Assembly (NCBI GenBank): GCA_903921965.1
Contig: CAIXSE010000810.1
Span: 1-5,224, forward strand
Direction of reading: 5' to 3'
Length of the DNA stretch: 5,224 nucleotides
DNA from: an uncultured Thermoleophilia bacterium
GTDB taxonomy: Bacteria; Actinomycetota; Thermoleophilia; UBA2241
Shown: positions 1 to 5,224 of the stretch, piece after piece
Layout: each line of letters begins with the position of its first letter
Numbering within the stretch: position 1 is the stretch's first letter
Notes under the pieces: model-generated
Told to the model about the DNA's origin: nothing
What the model saw: the letters and a program-made list of their open reading frames with translations, nothing else
Database searches by the model: none
Position numbers and translations under genes: made by a program

Positions 1-30
1 CGCCGCGCTTCGTCCCGTCCACGCGTCACC

Positions 31-36
31 GGAGGT
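31..36 (+). promoter_or_regulatory. Ribosome binding site of the glycosyltransferase gene
   Basis: GGAGGT lies 5 bases before the ATG at 42 and closely matches the anti-Shine-Dalgarno complement. It supports that ATG over the in-frame ATG four codons later. Bases 1-30 show no recognisable promoter, so transcription may begin upstream of the window. Confidence 0.85.
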
Positions 37-41
37 CCGCC

Positions 42-1082
42 ATGCGCGTCGGCATGATCGCCCCGCCCTGGTTCCCCCTGCCGCCCCAGCGCTACGGCGG
101 CATCGAGTTCGTGGTGAGCCTGCTCACCGAGGGGCTGGTGAGGCACGGGCACGACGTGACGCTGTTCGCCAGCGGCGACTCCAGCACCAAGGCCGCGCTC
201 AGCTACATCTTCGCGCGGGCGCCCTTCGAGCAGATCGAGAACGGCGGCCACCTCGAGGTGGTGCACAGCCTGGCCGCCTACAAGCGGGCCAGGGAGTTCG
301 ACGTCATCCACGACCACGACGGCCTCGCAAGCCGCGCCATGGGCGCCTTGGTCCACAGCCTGCTCGGCACACCGGTGGTCGCCACGCTGCACGGCCCGGC
401 CGACGCCACCACCGTCGAGATGCTCTCGTCGCTGCGCCACGACCTCGCCTTCATCGCCATCTCCGACTACCAGCGCAACGGCTTCCCCGACCTGCGCTTC
501 GTCGGCACCATCCCCAATGCGGTCGACGTGGAGCACATGCCGTTCCAGGCCGAGAAGGACGACTTCTTCCTGTTCATCGGCCGCATGTCGGAGGACAAGG
601 GCGCGCACAACGCCATCGAGGTGGCGCGCCGGCTGGACGCGCGGCTCATCATGGCCGGCAAGGTCAACGAGGGGCCGGAGCGCGCCTACTACGCCGAGCG
701 CGTCGAGCCGTTCCTCTCCGACCGCATCCACTTCCGCGGCGAGGTCGACCACGATACGAAGATGGAGCTGTACAAGCGCGCGAAGTGCACGCTGTTCCCC
801 ATCCAGTGGCCGGAACCGTTCGGGCTGGTCATGATCGAGTCCATGGCGTGCGGCACGCCGGTGATCGCCATGCGCCACGGCTCGGTGCCCGAGGTCATGG
901 AGCACGGCCGCACCGGCTTCATCGTCGAAACGGTGGACGAGATGGTCGAGGCCGCGAGGCACATCGACGAGATCGACCCCGCCGAGTGCCGCAGGGCGGT
1001 CGAGGAGCGCTTCGGCATCGACCACTTCGTGGCGCAGCACGAGGCCGCCTACGAGCAGCTGCTGCGTGAGCGGCAGACGTGA
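42..1082 (+). CDS. Glycosyltransferase family 4 protein (GT-B fold)
   Basis: Probable retaining glycosyltransferase that moves a sugar from a nucleotide-sugar donor to an unknown acceptor. It is likely cytosolic or membrane-associated, as no signal peptide or transmembrane segment is visible. The 346 residues form two Rossmann-like halves. The N-terminal acceptor half starts with an MRVGMIAPPW strand and a PPQRYGGIE loop (residues 14-22), with HDHDG at 90-94. The C-terminal donor half has IPNAVD (157-162), FIGRMSEDKG (178-187, where R181 and K186 would contact the donor diphosphate) and the EX7E motif E258-E266 within PEPFGLVMIE, followed by SMACGTPVIA and GSVPEV. This motif set and the length are typical of GT4. 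The ATG is chosen for its Shine-Dalgarno and because the family's N-terminal strand begins there. The HD hydrolase gene follows 34 bases later on the same strand, probably in one operon. Substrate specificity (cell-surface glycan, glycolipid, trehalose-like or other) cannot be read from the sequence. Confidence 0.93.
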   Translation: MRVGMIAPPWFPLPPQRYGGIEFVVSLLTEGLVRHGHDVTLFASGDSSTKAALSYIFARAPFEQIENGGHLEVVHSLAAYKRAREFDVIHDHDGLASRAMGALVHSLLGTPVVATLHGPADATTVEMLSSLRHDLAFIAISDYQRNGFPDLRFVGTIPNAVDVEHMPFQAEKDDFFLFIGRMSEDKGAHNAIEVARRLDARLIMAGKVNEGPERAYYAERVEPFLSDRIHFRGEVDHDTKMELYKRAKCTLFPIQWPEPFGLVMIESMACGTPVIAMRHGSVPEVMEHGRTGFIVETVDEMVEAARHIDEIDPAECRRAVEERFGIDHFVAQHEAAYEQLLRERQT

Positions 1083-1104
1083 CGGCCGGCCGGACGACCG
1101 CCCC

Positions 1105-1108
1105 GGAG
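1105..1108 (+). promoter_or_regulatory. Ribosome binding site deciding the HD hydrolase start
   Basis: GGAG stands 8 bases before the GTG at 1117. The longer in-frame alternative, GTG at 1066 inside the end of the glycosyltransferase gene, has no purine-rich stretch before it. It would add 17 residues rich in Arg, Gly, Asp and Pro that do not resemble the family. This favours 1117. Confidence 0.6.
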
Positions 1109-1116
1109 CCACGGCC

Positions 1117-2535
1117 GTGAAGCTGCCCTACGACGACGTCCACCTGATCGCCGACCCGCTGTACGGGTACCTGCGCATCACGCTGTCGCGGGCCGGCGAG
1201 ATCGCCGAGGCCGACATCATCGACAGCCCCTGGGTGCAGCGGCTCAAGCGCATCCACCAGCTGCAGAGCTCGTGGTGGGTGTTCCCGACAGCCGAGCACA
1301 GCCGCTTCGCGCACAGCCTCGGCGCCATGCACCTGGCGGGGCAGCTGGCGCGCCAGGTGTACCCCACGCTGGCCGAGGTCGAGCCCGGCACGCCCTCGCT
1401 GCCGCTGGTCGAAGAGACCCTGCGGCTGGCCGGGCTGCTGCACGACCTCGGCCACGGCCCGTTCAGCCACTTCTGCGACCAGGAGTACTTCGAGCCGGTG
1501 TTCGGCATCGACCACGAGCAGGTCTCGCAGTACCTCATCGTCAACGAGATCGGCGGGCTCATCGCCGAGCTGCGGCGGAGCCCGTCGGGGTCGTTCGCGC
1601 CCGACGAGGCGGTGGACCCGTGGCACGTCGCCTTCCTCGTGCGGGCGGAAGAAGGGGCGGGCGGCGCAGCGGGCCCCGCTTCGGACGCCGGCCCCATCCC
1701 GCGGTGGGTCCGCCTCGTCCACCGCGCCCTCTCGGGCGCGGTCACGGTCGACAACATGGACTACGTGCGGCGCGACGCCTACATGTGCGGCGTCGCGCTC
1801 GGCCCCGTCGACGTCGACCGTCTCATCTACTACACGTTCTGCACGCCCGACGGGCTCACGTTCCACAAGCGCGCGCTCGGAGCGCTGCGCGCCTTCCTCA
1901 ACGCCCGCTTCTACATGTACGAGAACGTGTACTTCCACCGCATCGGCCACGCCATCGACCTGCACCTGCACGAGATCTTCCGCCCGACGATGGAGCTCAT
2001 CCTGCCCGAGAGCCCGCTTGACGACGAGGCCGCCTACCGCCGCCTCACGGAGTGGTCGCTGTTCACCACCGTGGAGGGCTGGCTCGACGAGCCGCTCGAG
2101 AGCGAGAAACGCGCTCTGGCAGAGCAGTGGCAGTCGATCATCCACCGCCACGTGAAGTACAGCATGGTGTACGAGCACCACGTGGAGCGGCAGCAGCCCC
2201 TGCCGGTCGCGCGCGACATGACCCGGGAGGAGTTCCACGCGGCCATCGTGAGGCGCCTGCCGCAGGAGCTGCGGAGCCTCGACTTCGTGGTCGACATCGC
2301 CTCGCAGGACCCGCGGCCGCTCAACCCGCTGGTGGGGCCCAAGCGCATCGCCGTGTACGACCCGGCGACCGACGCCATCGAGGAGCAGCTGCTGAGCGGC
2401 ATCCTCGAGTTCGTGCCGGCCAAGTCGCACCTCTACCGCGTCTTCGCGGTCGGGCGCCAGCACGAGCACGAGCTCGCGCTGGCCGCTCGCGCGGCGCTCG
2501 AAGAGGCCGAGCCGCCCAGCCTGGTCAACCTCTGA
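1117..2535 (+). CDS. HD-domain phosphohydrolase, SAMHD1/dNTPase-like
   Basis: Metal-dependent phosphohydrolase of the HD superfamily, in the group of SAMHD1 and bacterial YwfO-like proteins. Known members hydrolyse dNTPs to deoxynucleoside plus triphosphate, but the substrate here is inferred. Numbered from the GTG at 1117 (472 residues), the N-terminus DPLYGYLRI (13-21) and IIDSPWVQRLKRIHQL (34-49) match the family opening. The metal ligands are H66 (in RFAHSLGAMH), H109-D110 (HDLGHGPFSH, 109-118) and D212 (in VDNMDYVRRD, 211-220). Residues matching SAMHD1 catalytic or substrate positions are also present: H113, D121, H133, Y216 and D220. A Gly/Ala/Pro-rich stretch at 178-195 looks like a flexible loop inserted before the last ligand. 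The C-terminal part (about 290-472) is less recognisable. No membrane segment is seen. It follows the glycosyltransferase by 34 bases and was probably co-transcribed with it. The start could be GTG 1066 (489 residues), which I consider less likely. Confidence 0.88.
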   Translation: MKLPYDDVHLIADPLYGYLRITLSRAGEIAEADIIDSPWVQRLKRIHQLQSSWWVFPTAEHSRFAHSLGAMHLAGQLARQVYPTLAEVEPGTPSLPLVEETLRLAGLLHDLGHGPFSHFCDQEYFEPVFGIDHEQVSQYLIVNEIGGLIAELRRSPSGSFAPDEAVDPWHVAFLVRAEEGAGGAAGPASDAGPIPRWVRLVHRALSGAVTVDNMDYVRRDAYMCGVALGPVDVDRLIYYTFCTPDGLTFHKRALGALRAFLNARFYMYENVYFHRIGHAIDLHLHEIFRPTMELILPESPLDDEAAYRRLTEWSLFTTVEGWLDEPLESEKRALAEQWQSIIHRHVKYSMVYEHHVERQQPLPVARDMTREEFHAAIVRRLPQELRSLDFVVDIASQDPRPLNPLVGPKRIAVYDPATDAIEEQLLSGILEFVPAKSHLYRVFAVGRQHEHELALAARAALEEAEPPSLVNL

Positions 2536-2587
2536 GCTCACAATCGGCGGGCGCGGCGCCGGTGGTGTGCAGAGAGGTCACCTGCGC

Positions 2588-2615
2588 GCCCGCAGCGAGG
2601 CGCCTGCGGCGAGGC
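2588..2615. repeat. Two-copy 14-bp tandem repeat
   Basis: GCCCGCAGCGAGGC (2588-2601) is followed directly by GCCTGCGGCGAGGC (2602-2615), matching at 12 of 14 positions. The junction also makes a small hairpin, CCGCAG (2590-2595) with CTGCGG (2604-2609) and an 8-base loop. It is non-coding and of unknown role, and may reflect simple duplication in GC-rich DNA. Confidence 0.6.
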
Positions 2616-2627
2616 GGCCGCGGTGTT

Positions 2628-2659
2628 GCCCGCCTGGATTGATGCCCGCCTGGATCGAT
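2628..2659. repeat. Two-copy 16-bp tandem repeat
   Basis: GCCCGCCTGGATTGAT (2628-2643) is followed without a gap by GCCCGCCTGGATCGAT (2644-2659), differing at one position (T/C at unit position 13). There is no third full copy on either side. The unit length of 16 is not a multiple of three and no gene crosses it. It is best read as a recent local duplication or a pair of protein-binding sites. Confidence 0.8.
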
Positions 2660-2724
2660 GAGCGCTGACGACCGGACGCGAGCTCCGAGCGCTCGCAGGT
2701 GATGGCCGGCGGGAGGCACCATCG

Positions 2725-2782
2725 CGATCGCCATTTCAGTTGCTTGTCCCGTTGGAGGTACGTCCAACGGAAATCGCCATCG
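2725..2782. repeat. Nested inverted repeat with near-perfect 22-bp dyad
   Basis: The core has arms CCGTTGGA (2749-2756) and TCCAACGG (2763-2770). Counting through the centre it is a 22-bp dyad with 10 of 11 pairs matching, the only mismatch being G2757 with G2762. Outer arms CGATCGCCATTTC (2725-2737) and GAAATCGCCATCG (2770-2782) are complementary at 11 of 13 positions, with an unpaired 11-base stretch (2738-2748) on the left. The octamer ATCGCCAT is also a direct repeat at 2727-2734 and 2773-2780, flanking 38 bases that begin TTC and end GAA. It could be a bidirectional factor-independent terminator between convergent genes (though without a U-tract), a regulator site, or a small palindromic extragenic element. 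Only the symmetry is observed. Confidence 0.75.
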
Positions 2783-2802
2783 AGAGCGTCAGTGCTGCGG
2801 CC

Positions 2803-2824
2803 GGGCGCGGGCGGCCGGGTGGGG
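2803..2824 (+). other. Canonical G-quadruplex sequence pattern
   Basis: Four G-tracts at 2803-2805, 2809-2811, 2817-2819 and 2821-2824 are separated by loops of 3, 5 and 1 bases, meeting the G3 N1-7 rule. The G-rich strand is the template strand of fumC just past its stop codon, so the fumC mRNA itself would be C-rich here. At this G+C such motifs can arise by chance. Folding is not shown by the sequence. Confidence 0.55.
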
Positions 2825-2902
2825 TGCGGAGTCCGGGCGGCCGGGCACGGGGGGCCGCACACAGGAGCGGGAGGTCGGGCGCGGGTGCGGAGGCCGGGCC
2901 GC
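2822..2902. repeat. Dispersed G-rich direct repeats
   Basis: The 20-mer at 2822-2841 (beginning GGGTGCGGAG) recurs at 2883-2902 with 18 of 20 matches, 61 bases apart. CGGGCGCGGG also occurs at 2802-2811 and 2876-2885. The tract is G-biased and low in complexity, so part of the similarity may be compositional. Confidence 0.5.
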
Positions 2903-2905
2903 GGC

Positions 2906-4327
2906 TCAGCCGGGGTGCGTCATGTCCTCCGGGCGCACCCAGGCGTCGAACTCGGCCGCGGTGACGTGGCCGGAGGCGAGGGCGGCCTCGCGCAGCGTCA
3001 GGCCGCCGAGGTGCGCGCTGCGCGCGATGGCGGCGGCCTTGTCGTAGCCGATGCGCGGGCTCAAGGCCGTCACCAGCATCAGCGAACCCTCGAGGTGGCG
3101 GTGGATCGTCTCGAGATCCGGCTCGATGCCCTGCGCGCAGAACCTGTCGAAGGCGCGCACGGCGTCGGTCAGCAGCTCCGCCGACTCGAGCAGCGCGTGC
3201 AGCATCACGGGCTTGAACACGTTCAGCTGGAACGTGCCCTGCGTACCGGCGAACGCCACCGTCGCGTCGTTCCCGAACACCCTGACCGCGACCTGGGTGA
3301 GCGCCTCCGCCTGGGTCGGGTTGACCTTGCCGGGCATGATCGACGAGCCGGGCTCGTTCTCGGGGATGCGCAGCTCGCCGATGCCACTGCGCGGCCCGGA
3401 CGCGTACAGGCGCACGTCGTTGGCGATCTTCATGAGGTCGCCGGCCAGGGTGCGCAGCGCGGCGCTCGCGTTCACCGCCGCGTCGTGCGCCGAGAGCGCC
3501 GCGAAGAAGTCGGGGGCGGGGTGGAAGGGGCGGCCCGTGATGTCCGCGATGTGACGGGCCGCCAGCTCCGCGAAGCGGGGGTGCGTGTTGAGCCCTGTGC
3601 CGACGGCGGTGCCGCCCAGGGCGAGCTCGTGCAGGCCCGGCAGCGCGCGGTGCACCGTGTCCAGCGCCTGGTCCAGCTGCGCCGCCCAGCCGCCGATGAC
3701 CTGCCCGAGCGTGACCGGCACCGCGTCCTGCAGGTGGGTGCGGCCGACCATGACGACGTCGTCGTAGCGGTCGGCCTTGGCCAGCAGCGTGTCCCGCAGC
3801 TGCTCGACCGCCGGGACGAGGTCGTTCTCGAGCTCCCCCGCCGCGGCGATGTGCATCACGGCGGGGAAGGTGTCGTTGCTCGACTGCCCCATGTTGACGT
3901 CGTCGTTGGGGTGGATGGGGCGCCACGCGGCCCGTGCGCCGTCGCCGGTGAGGCCTTCCCGCCGCGCGAGCTCGTCGGCGCGCGTCGCGATGACCTCGTT
4001 GGCGTTCATGTTGGACTGCGTGCCGGAGCCCGTCTGGAAGACGACGAGCGGGAACTCGTCGTCCCAGAGGCCCTCGGCGACCTCCTGGGCGGCCCGGGCG
4101 ATGAGGGCGGCGCGCGCGGGGTCGAGGAGCCCCAGCTCCTCGTTGGCGCGCGCCGCCGCCAGCTTGAGCACCCCGAGCGCGGCGATGACCGGGCGGCCCC
4201 AGCGGAAGCGCTCGACGCCGATGGGGAAGTGCTCCAGCGCGCGCTGCGTCTGCGGGCCCCAGTAGCGGGCGGCCGGCACGCGGACCTCGCCGAGGCTGTC
4301 GTGCTCGATGCGCCAGTCGTCGTCCAT
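2906..4327 (-). CDS. fumC: Class II fumarate hydratase (fumarase)
   Basis: Cytosolic TCA-cycle enzyme for the reversible hydration of fumarate to L-malate. Class II members are iron-independent homotetramers. The 473 residues match the usual length (about 460-470). The N-terminus [10 protein letters not shown] (6-15) and WGPQTQRA (23-30) are typical. Active-site regions are [14 protein letters not shown] (99-112), [14 protein letters not shown] (139-152), [15 protein letters not shown] (195-209, with T197 and the catalytic-site H198) and the superfamily signature [11 protein letters not shown] (327-337, with the catalytic serine S328, K334 and N336). [10 protein letters not shown] and HPND...SSND separate fumarase from aspartase, which usually has GTSxNMN. 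No key residue is missing. The ATG at 4327 is chosen because the family's N-terminus starts there; upstream in-frame codons to 4570 read into the divergent gene. Its Shine-Dalgarno is weak (an AGG 4 bases before the ATG). It is divergent from the TetR gene and convergent with the HD hydrolase gene, so it is probably transcribed alone. Confidence 0.97.
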   Translation of the reverse strand: MDDDWRIEHDSLGEVRVPAARYWGPQTQRALEHFPIGVERFRWGRPVIAALGVLKLAAARANEELGLLDPARAALIARAAQEVAEGLWDDEFPLVVFQTGSGTQSNMNANEVIATRADELARREGLTGDGARAAWRPIHPNDDVNMGQSSNDTFPAVMHIAAAGELENDLVPAVEQLRDTLLAKADRYDDVVMVGRTHLQDAVPVTLGQVIGGWAAQLDQALDTVHRALPGLHELALGGTAVGTGLNTHPRFAELAARHIADITGRPFHPAPDFFAALSAHDAAVNASAALRTLAGDLMKIANDVRLYASGPRSGIGELRIPENEPGSSIMPGKVNPTQAEALTQVAVRVFGNDATVAFAGTQGTFQLNVFKPVMLHALLESAELLTDAVRAFDRFCAQGIEPDLETIHRHLEGSLMLVTALSPRIGYDKAAAIARSAHLGGLTLREAALASGHVTAAEFDAWVRPEDMTHPG

Positions 4328-4356
4328 CGGGCCTGAGCCTACCCGCCCCGGCCGCA

Positions 4357-4362
4357 ATCGTA
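4357..4362 (-). promoter_or_regulatory. Possible -10 of the fumC promoter
   Basis: On the minus strand TACGAT matches the TAnnnT core of sigma-70-type -10 elements and would give a 5' leader of roughly 20-25 bases before the fumC ATG. No good -35 is seen at 16-18 bases. The site lies within about 10 bases of the proposed -35 of the divergent regulator gene. This is a weak call. Confidence 0.3.
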
Positions 4363-4372
4363 GCCGCGGCAC

Positions 4373-4401
4373 TTGCGCGTGCACCCACCTGAATGGATAC
4401 T
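4373..4401 (+). promoter_or_regulatory. Putative promoter of the TetR-family gene
   Basis: TTGCGC (4373-4378) and GATACT (4396-4401) are spaced by exactly 17 bases. They match TTGACA at 3 of 6 and TATAAT at 4 of 6 positions. Transcription would start near 4408, about 20 bases before the GTG at 4431, leaving room for the Shine-Dalgarno. GCAC (4369-4372) and GTGC (4379-4382) bracket the -35 symmetrically. This could be an operator half-site pair, but the arms are only 4 bp. Confidence 0.4.
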
Positions 4402-4418
4402 CTCTGGCATTCGTGCGG

Positions 4419-4425
4419 GGAGGAG
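4419..4425 (+). promoter_or_regulatory. Ribosome binding site deciding the TetR start
   Basis: GGAGGAG ends 5 bases before the GTG at 4431 and is the strongest Shine-Dalgarno in this region. It favours 4431 over the ATG at 4308, which lies inside the fumC coding region on the other strand, and over the GTG at 4413, which precedes the site. The next in-frame GTG at 4443 is too far away for it. Confidence 0.85.
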
Positions 4426-4430
4426 ACAGG

Positions 4431-5138
4431 GTGGATGAACCGGTGAAGGACGCGAGGGTGACGCCGCGCAGGCGGGTCTCATCCGCCAGGGGGCATGTCT
4501 CCGTGCCCTTCGAGAACCCGCTCTCCACTCTCCCCACGACCGCCCAGAAGATCCTCGCCGCCGCTCGCAAGCTGCTGGTGGAGCGCGGCTACGAGGCGAT
4601 GACGCTCGAGAACGTCGCCGCCGAGGCCGGGGTGAACAAGGCGTCGATCCGCTACAACTTCGGCAACAAATCGGGGCTCGTGACCGCTGTGCTGGACTCG
4701 TACATCCACGACGAGTGCCTGCGGCTCGTGGCGACCGCCCGTGACGTGCCCAGGGACGAGCTGGTCGACACCGCCGTCGCCGGGATGCGCGACATGGTGG
4801 TGGAGGCGGAGAGCTTCTCCGGCTACTTCGACATCCTCCCCTACGCCTTCCGCGAGCCGGAGCTCCGCGAGCGCATGCTCGCGCTGTACAAGTGGTGGTA
4901 CGTCCAGAACCTCGGGTGGCTCGGTCTGGGCGACGTGCCCGGCGCGGAGCAGAACGAGACCCTCGTCGGACTCGGCGAGCTGGTGTGCGCCGTGATCGAC
5001 GGCCTGTGCATCCAGGCCGGGCTGCAACCCGACGGCTTCGACATGGGCCGCGCCATGAACGTGTTCGGCGTGCTCCTCAAGAACGGCTTCGACCAGGTGT
5101 GCGCGCAGGCCGGCGTGGAGCCGCCGCACGTCGGCTGA
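4431..5138 (+). CDS. TetR/AcrR family transcriptional regulator
   Basis: DNA-binding regulator, usually a dimeric repressor released by a small ligand. Numbered from the GTG at 4431 it has 235 residues. A basic, probably disordered N-terminus of about 34 residues (with PRRR at 12-15) precedes the helix-turn-helix domain at about 36-85: [20 protein letters not shown], then the scaffold helix [11 protein letters not shown] and the recognition segment [15 protein letters not shown] (69-83), a variant of the common YYHFGSKxxL. The ligand-binding half (about 86-225) is helical, and as usual its ligand cannot be predicted. It has an aromatic run YKWWYVQN (143-150) and several cysteines. Length is normal for the family, slightly extended at the N-terminus. 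It is divergent from fumC with 103 bases between the starts, so autoregulation is likely and an effect on fumC possible. A GC-rich hairpin follows its stop. Confidence 0.92.
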   Translation: MDEPVKDARVTPRRRVSSARGHVSVPFENPLSTLPTTAQKILAAARKLLVERGYEAMTLENVAAEAGVNKASIRYNFGNKSGLVTAVLDSYIHDECLRLVATARDVPRDELVDTAVAGMRDMVVEAESFSGYFDILPYAFREPELRERMLALYKWWYVQNLGWLGLGDVPGAEQNETLVGLGELVCAVIDGLCIQAGLQPDGFDMGRAMNVFGVLLKNGFDQVCAQAGVEPPHVG

Positions 5139-5150
5139 CGGCGCAGGCCG

Positions 5151-5178
5151 GTGCGGCCGGCCCGTCTCCCGGCCGTGC
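5151..5178 (+). terminator. Candidate hairpin terminator of the TetR-family gene
   Basis: CGGCCGG (5154-5160) pairs perfectly with CCGGCCG (5169-5175) around an 8-base loop. Two wobble pairs and one G-C pair at the base extend it to a 10-bp stem at 5151-5160/5169-5178. It begins 12 bases after the stop codon. No U-tract follows, so it would be a U-less terminator of the type proposed for high-GC bacteria, or simply a 3' stabilising structure. Confidence 0.45.
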
Positions 5179-5214
5179 GGCGGGTCGTGCATCCGTCGCA
5201 TCGGCGCCGCCGCC

Positions 5215-5220
5215 TTGACA
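5215..5220 (+). promoter_or_regulatory. Perfect TTGACA, possible -35 of the next gene
   Basis: TTGACA is an exact sigma-70/SigA -35 consensus, located after the regulator's stop and hairpin where a new plus-strand unit could begin. The matching -10 would fall near 5238-5243, outside the window, so it cannot be confirmed here. Confidence 0.4.
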
Positions 5221-5224
5221 CCCC

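Larger units (their letters stand above)
2536..2905. other. 370-base convergent intergenic region without a gene
   Basis: This gap separates the 3' ends of the HD hydrolase (plus) and fumarase (minus) genes. Reading frames that cross it have no Shine-Dalgarno and low-complexity Arg/Gly/Ala/Pro-rich translations, so I call no gene. It has three zones. Bases 2536-2715 are GC-rich with two tandem repeats and small hairpins. Bases 2721-2790 drop to 39 of 70 G+C and contain a strong inverted repeat. Bases 2791-2905 rise to 99 of 115 G+C with a marked excess of G on the plus strand. No clear U-tract terminator is present for either gene. A 6-bp hairpin (GCGAGC 2678-2683 with GCTCGC 2691-2696) and the dyad at 2749-2770 are the best candidates. 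Confidence 0.75.

Noticed and set aside
919..2541. 540-codon open frame on the minus strand, opposite the HD hydrolase gene
   Set aside because: Its translation is low-complexity and rich in Arg, Val, Gly, Ala, His and Asp, with no family motif. It lies opposite a gene with clear catalytic residues. In high-GC genes stop codons are rare on the antisense strand, so long mirror frames are expected.
2545..2561. CGGCG/CGCCG hairpin just after the HD hydrolase stop as a terminator
   Set aside because: The stem is only 5 bp with no U-tract, and such hairpins are common by chance at this G+C.
2721..2731. Overlapping palindromes ATCGCGAT and GCGATCGC, the latter identical to the cyanobacterial HIP1 core
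   Set aside because: A single occurrence in a GC-rich genome with no cyanobacterial features. Chance is a sufficient explanation.
2740..2964. 74-codon plus-strand frame in the convergent gap
   Set aside because: TTG start without a Shine-Dalgarno, Gly/Arg/Ala-rich translation, and it runs through the repeat tract into the antisense of fumC.
2699..4336. 545-codon open frame on the plus strand, opposite fumC
   Set aside because: Compositionally biased translation with no motif and no convincing ribosome binding site. It is fully explained as an antisense shadow of fumC.
2736..4388. 550-codon open frame on the minus strand, overlapping fumC in another frame
   Set aside because: Arg/Ala/Pro/Gly-rich and motif-free. 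The fumC frame carries every expected active-site motif, so this is an out-of-frame shadow.
4308..4430. 41-codon N-terminal extension of the TetR protein starting at ATG 4308
   Set aside because: It would overlap the fumC start and span the promoter region, and it places the strong GGAGGAG inside the coding sequence. GTG 4431 is better supported.
4328..4570. 81-codon N-terminal extension of fumC
   Set aside because: It runs through the divergent promoter and into the regulator gene. The known fumarase N-terminus starts at the ATG at 4327.

Overview
The window is about 70% G+C or higher by eye, with strong third-position G/C. It holds four complete genes on a compact chromosomal-looking segment. 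Three starts carry purine-rich Shine-Dalgarno sequences, and two of the starts chosen are GTG. The composition, the class II fumarase and the PPxxYGGIE-type glycosyltransferase suit a high-GC bacterium, most likely an actinobacterium in the broad sense. No genus can be fixed from the sequence. I see no rRNA, tRNA, CRISPR array, transposase, phage or plasmid gene.

Layout: (1) 42-1082, plus strand, a GT-B retaining glycosyltransferase of family 4. (2) 1117-2535, plus strand, 34 bases downstream and probably in the same transcript, an HD-domain phosphohydrolase of the SAMHD1/dNTPase-like group with all expected metal and catalytic residues. (3) 2536-2905, a 370-base gap between convergent genes. 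It has no credible gene but is unusually structured: two short tandem repeats, an AT-richer inverted-repeat island, then an extremely G-rich tract with direct repeats and a canonical G-quadruplex pattern. (4) 2906-4327, minus strand, class II fumarase (fumC). (5) 4328-4430, a 103-base divergent promoter region. (6) 4431-5138, plus strand, a TetR-family regulator started by GTG behind a strong Shine-Dalgarno. (7) 5139-5224, a GC-rich hairpin just after the regulator, then a perfect TTGACA at the very end that may be the -35 of the next gene.

How they fit together: the fumarase is core central metabolism (TCA cycle). The TetR gene is divergent from it, and its promoter region overlaps that of fumC, so autoregulation with an effect on fumC is possible but unproven. 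The glycosyltransferase and HD hydrolase look co-transcribed, but no shared pathway is evident. I found no convincing new biological system. The most unusual part is the 370-base convergent intergenic region.
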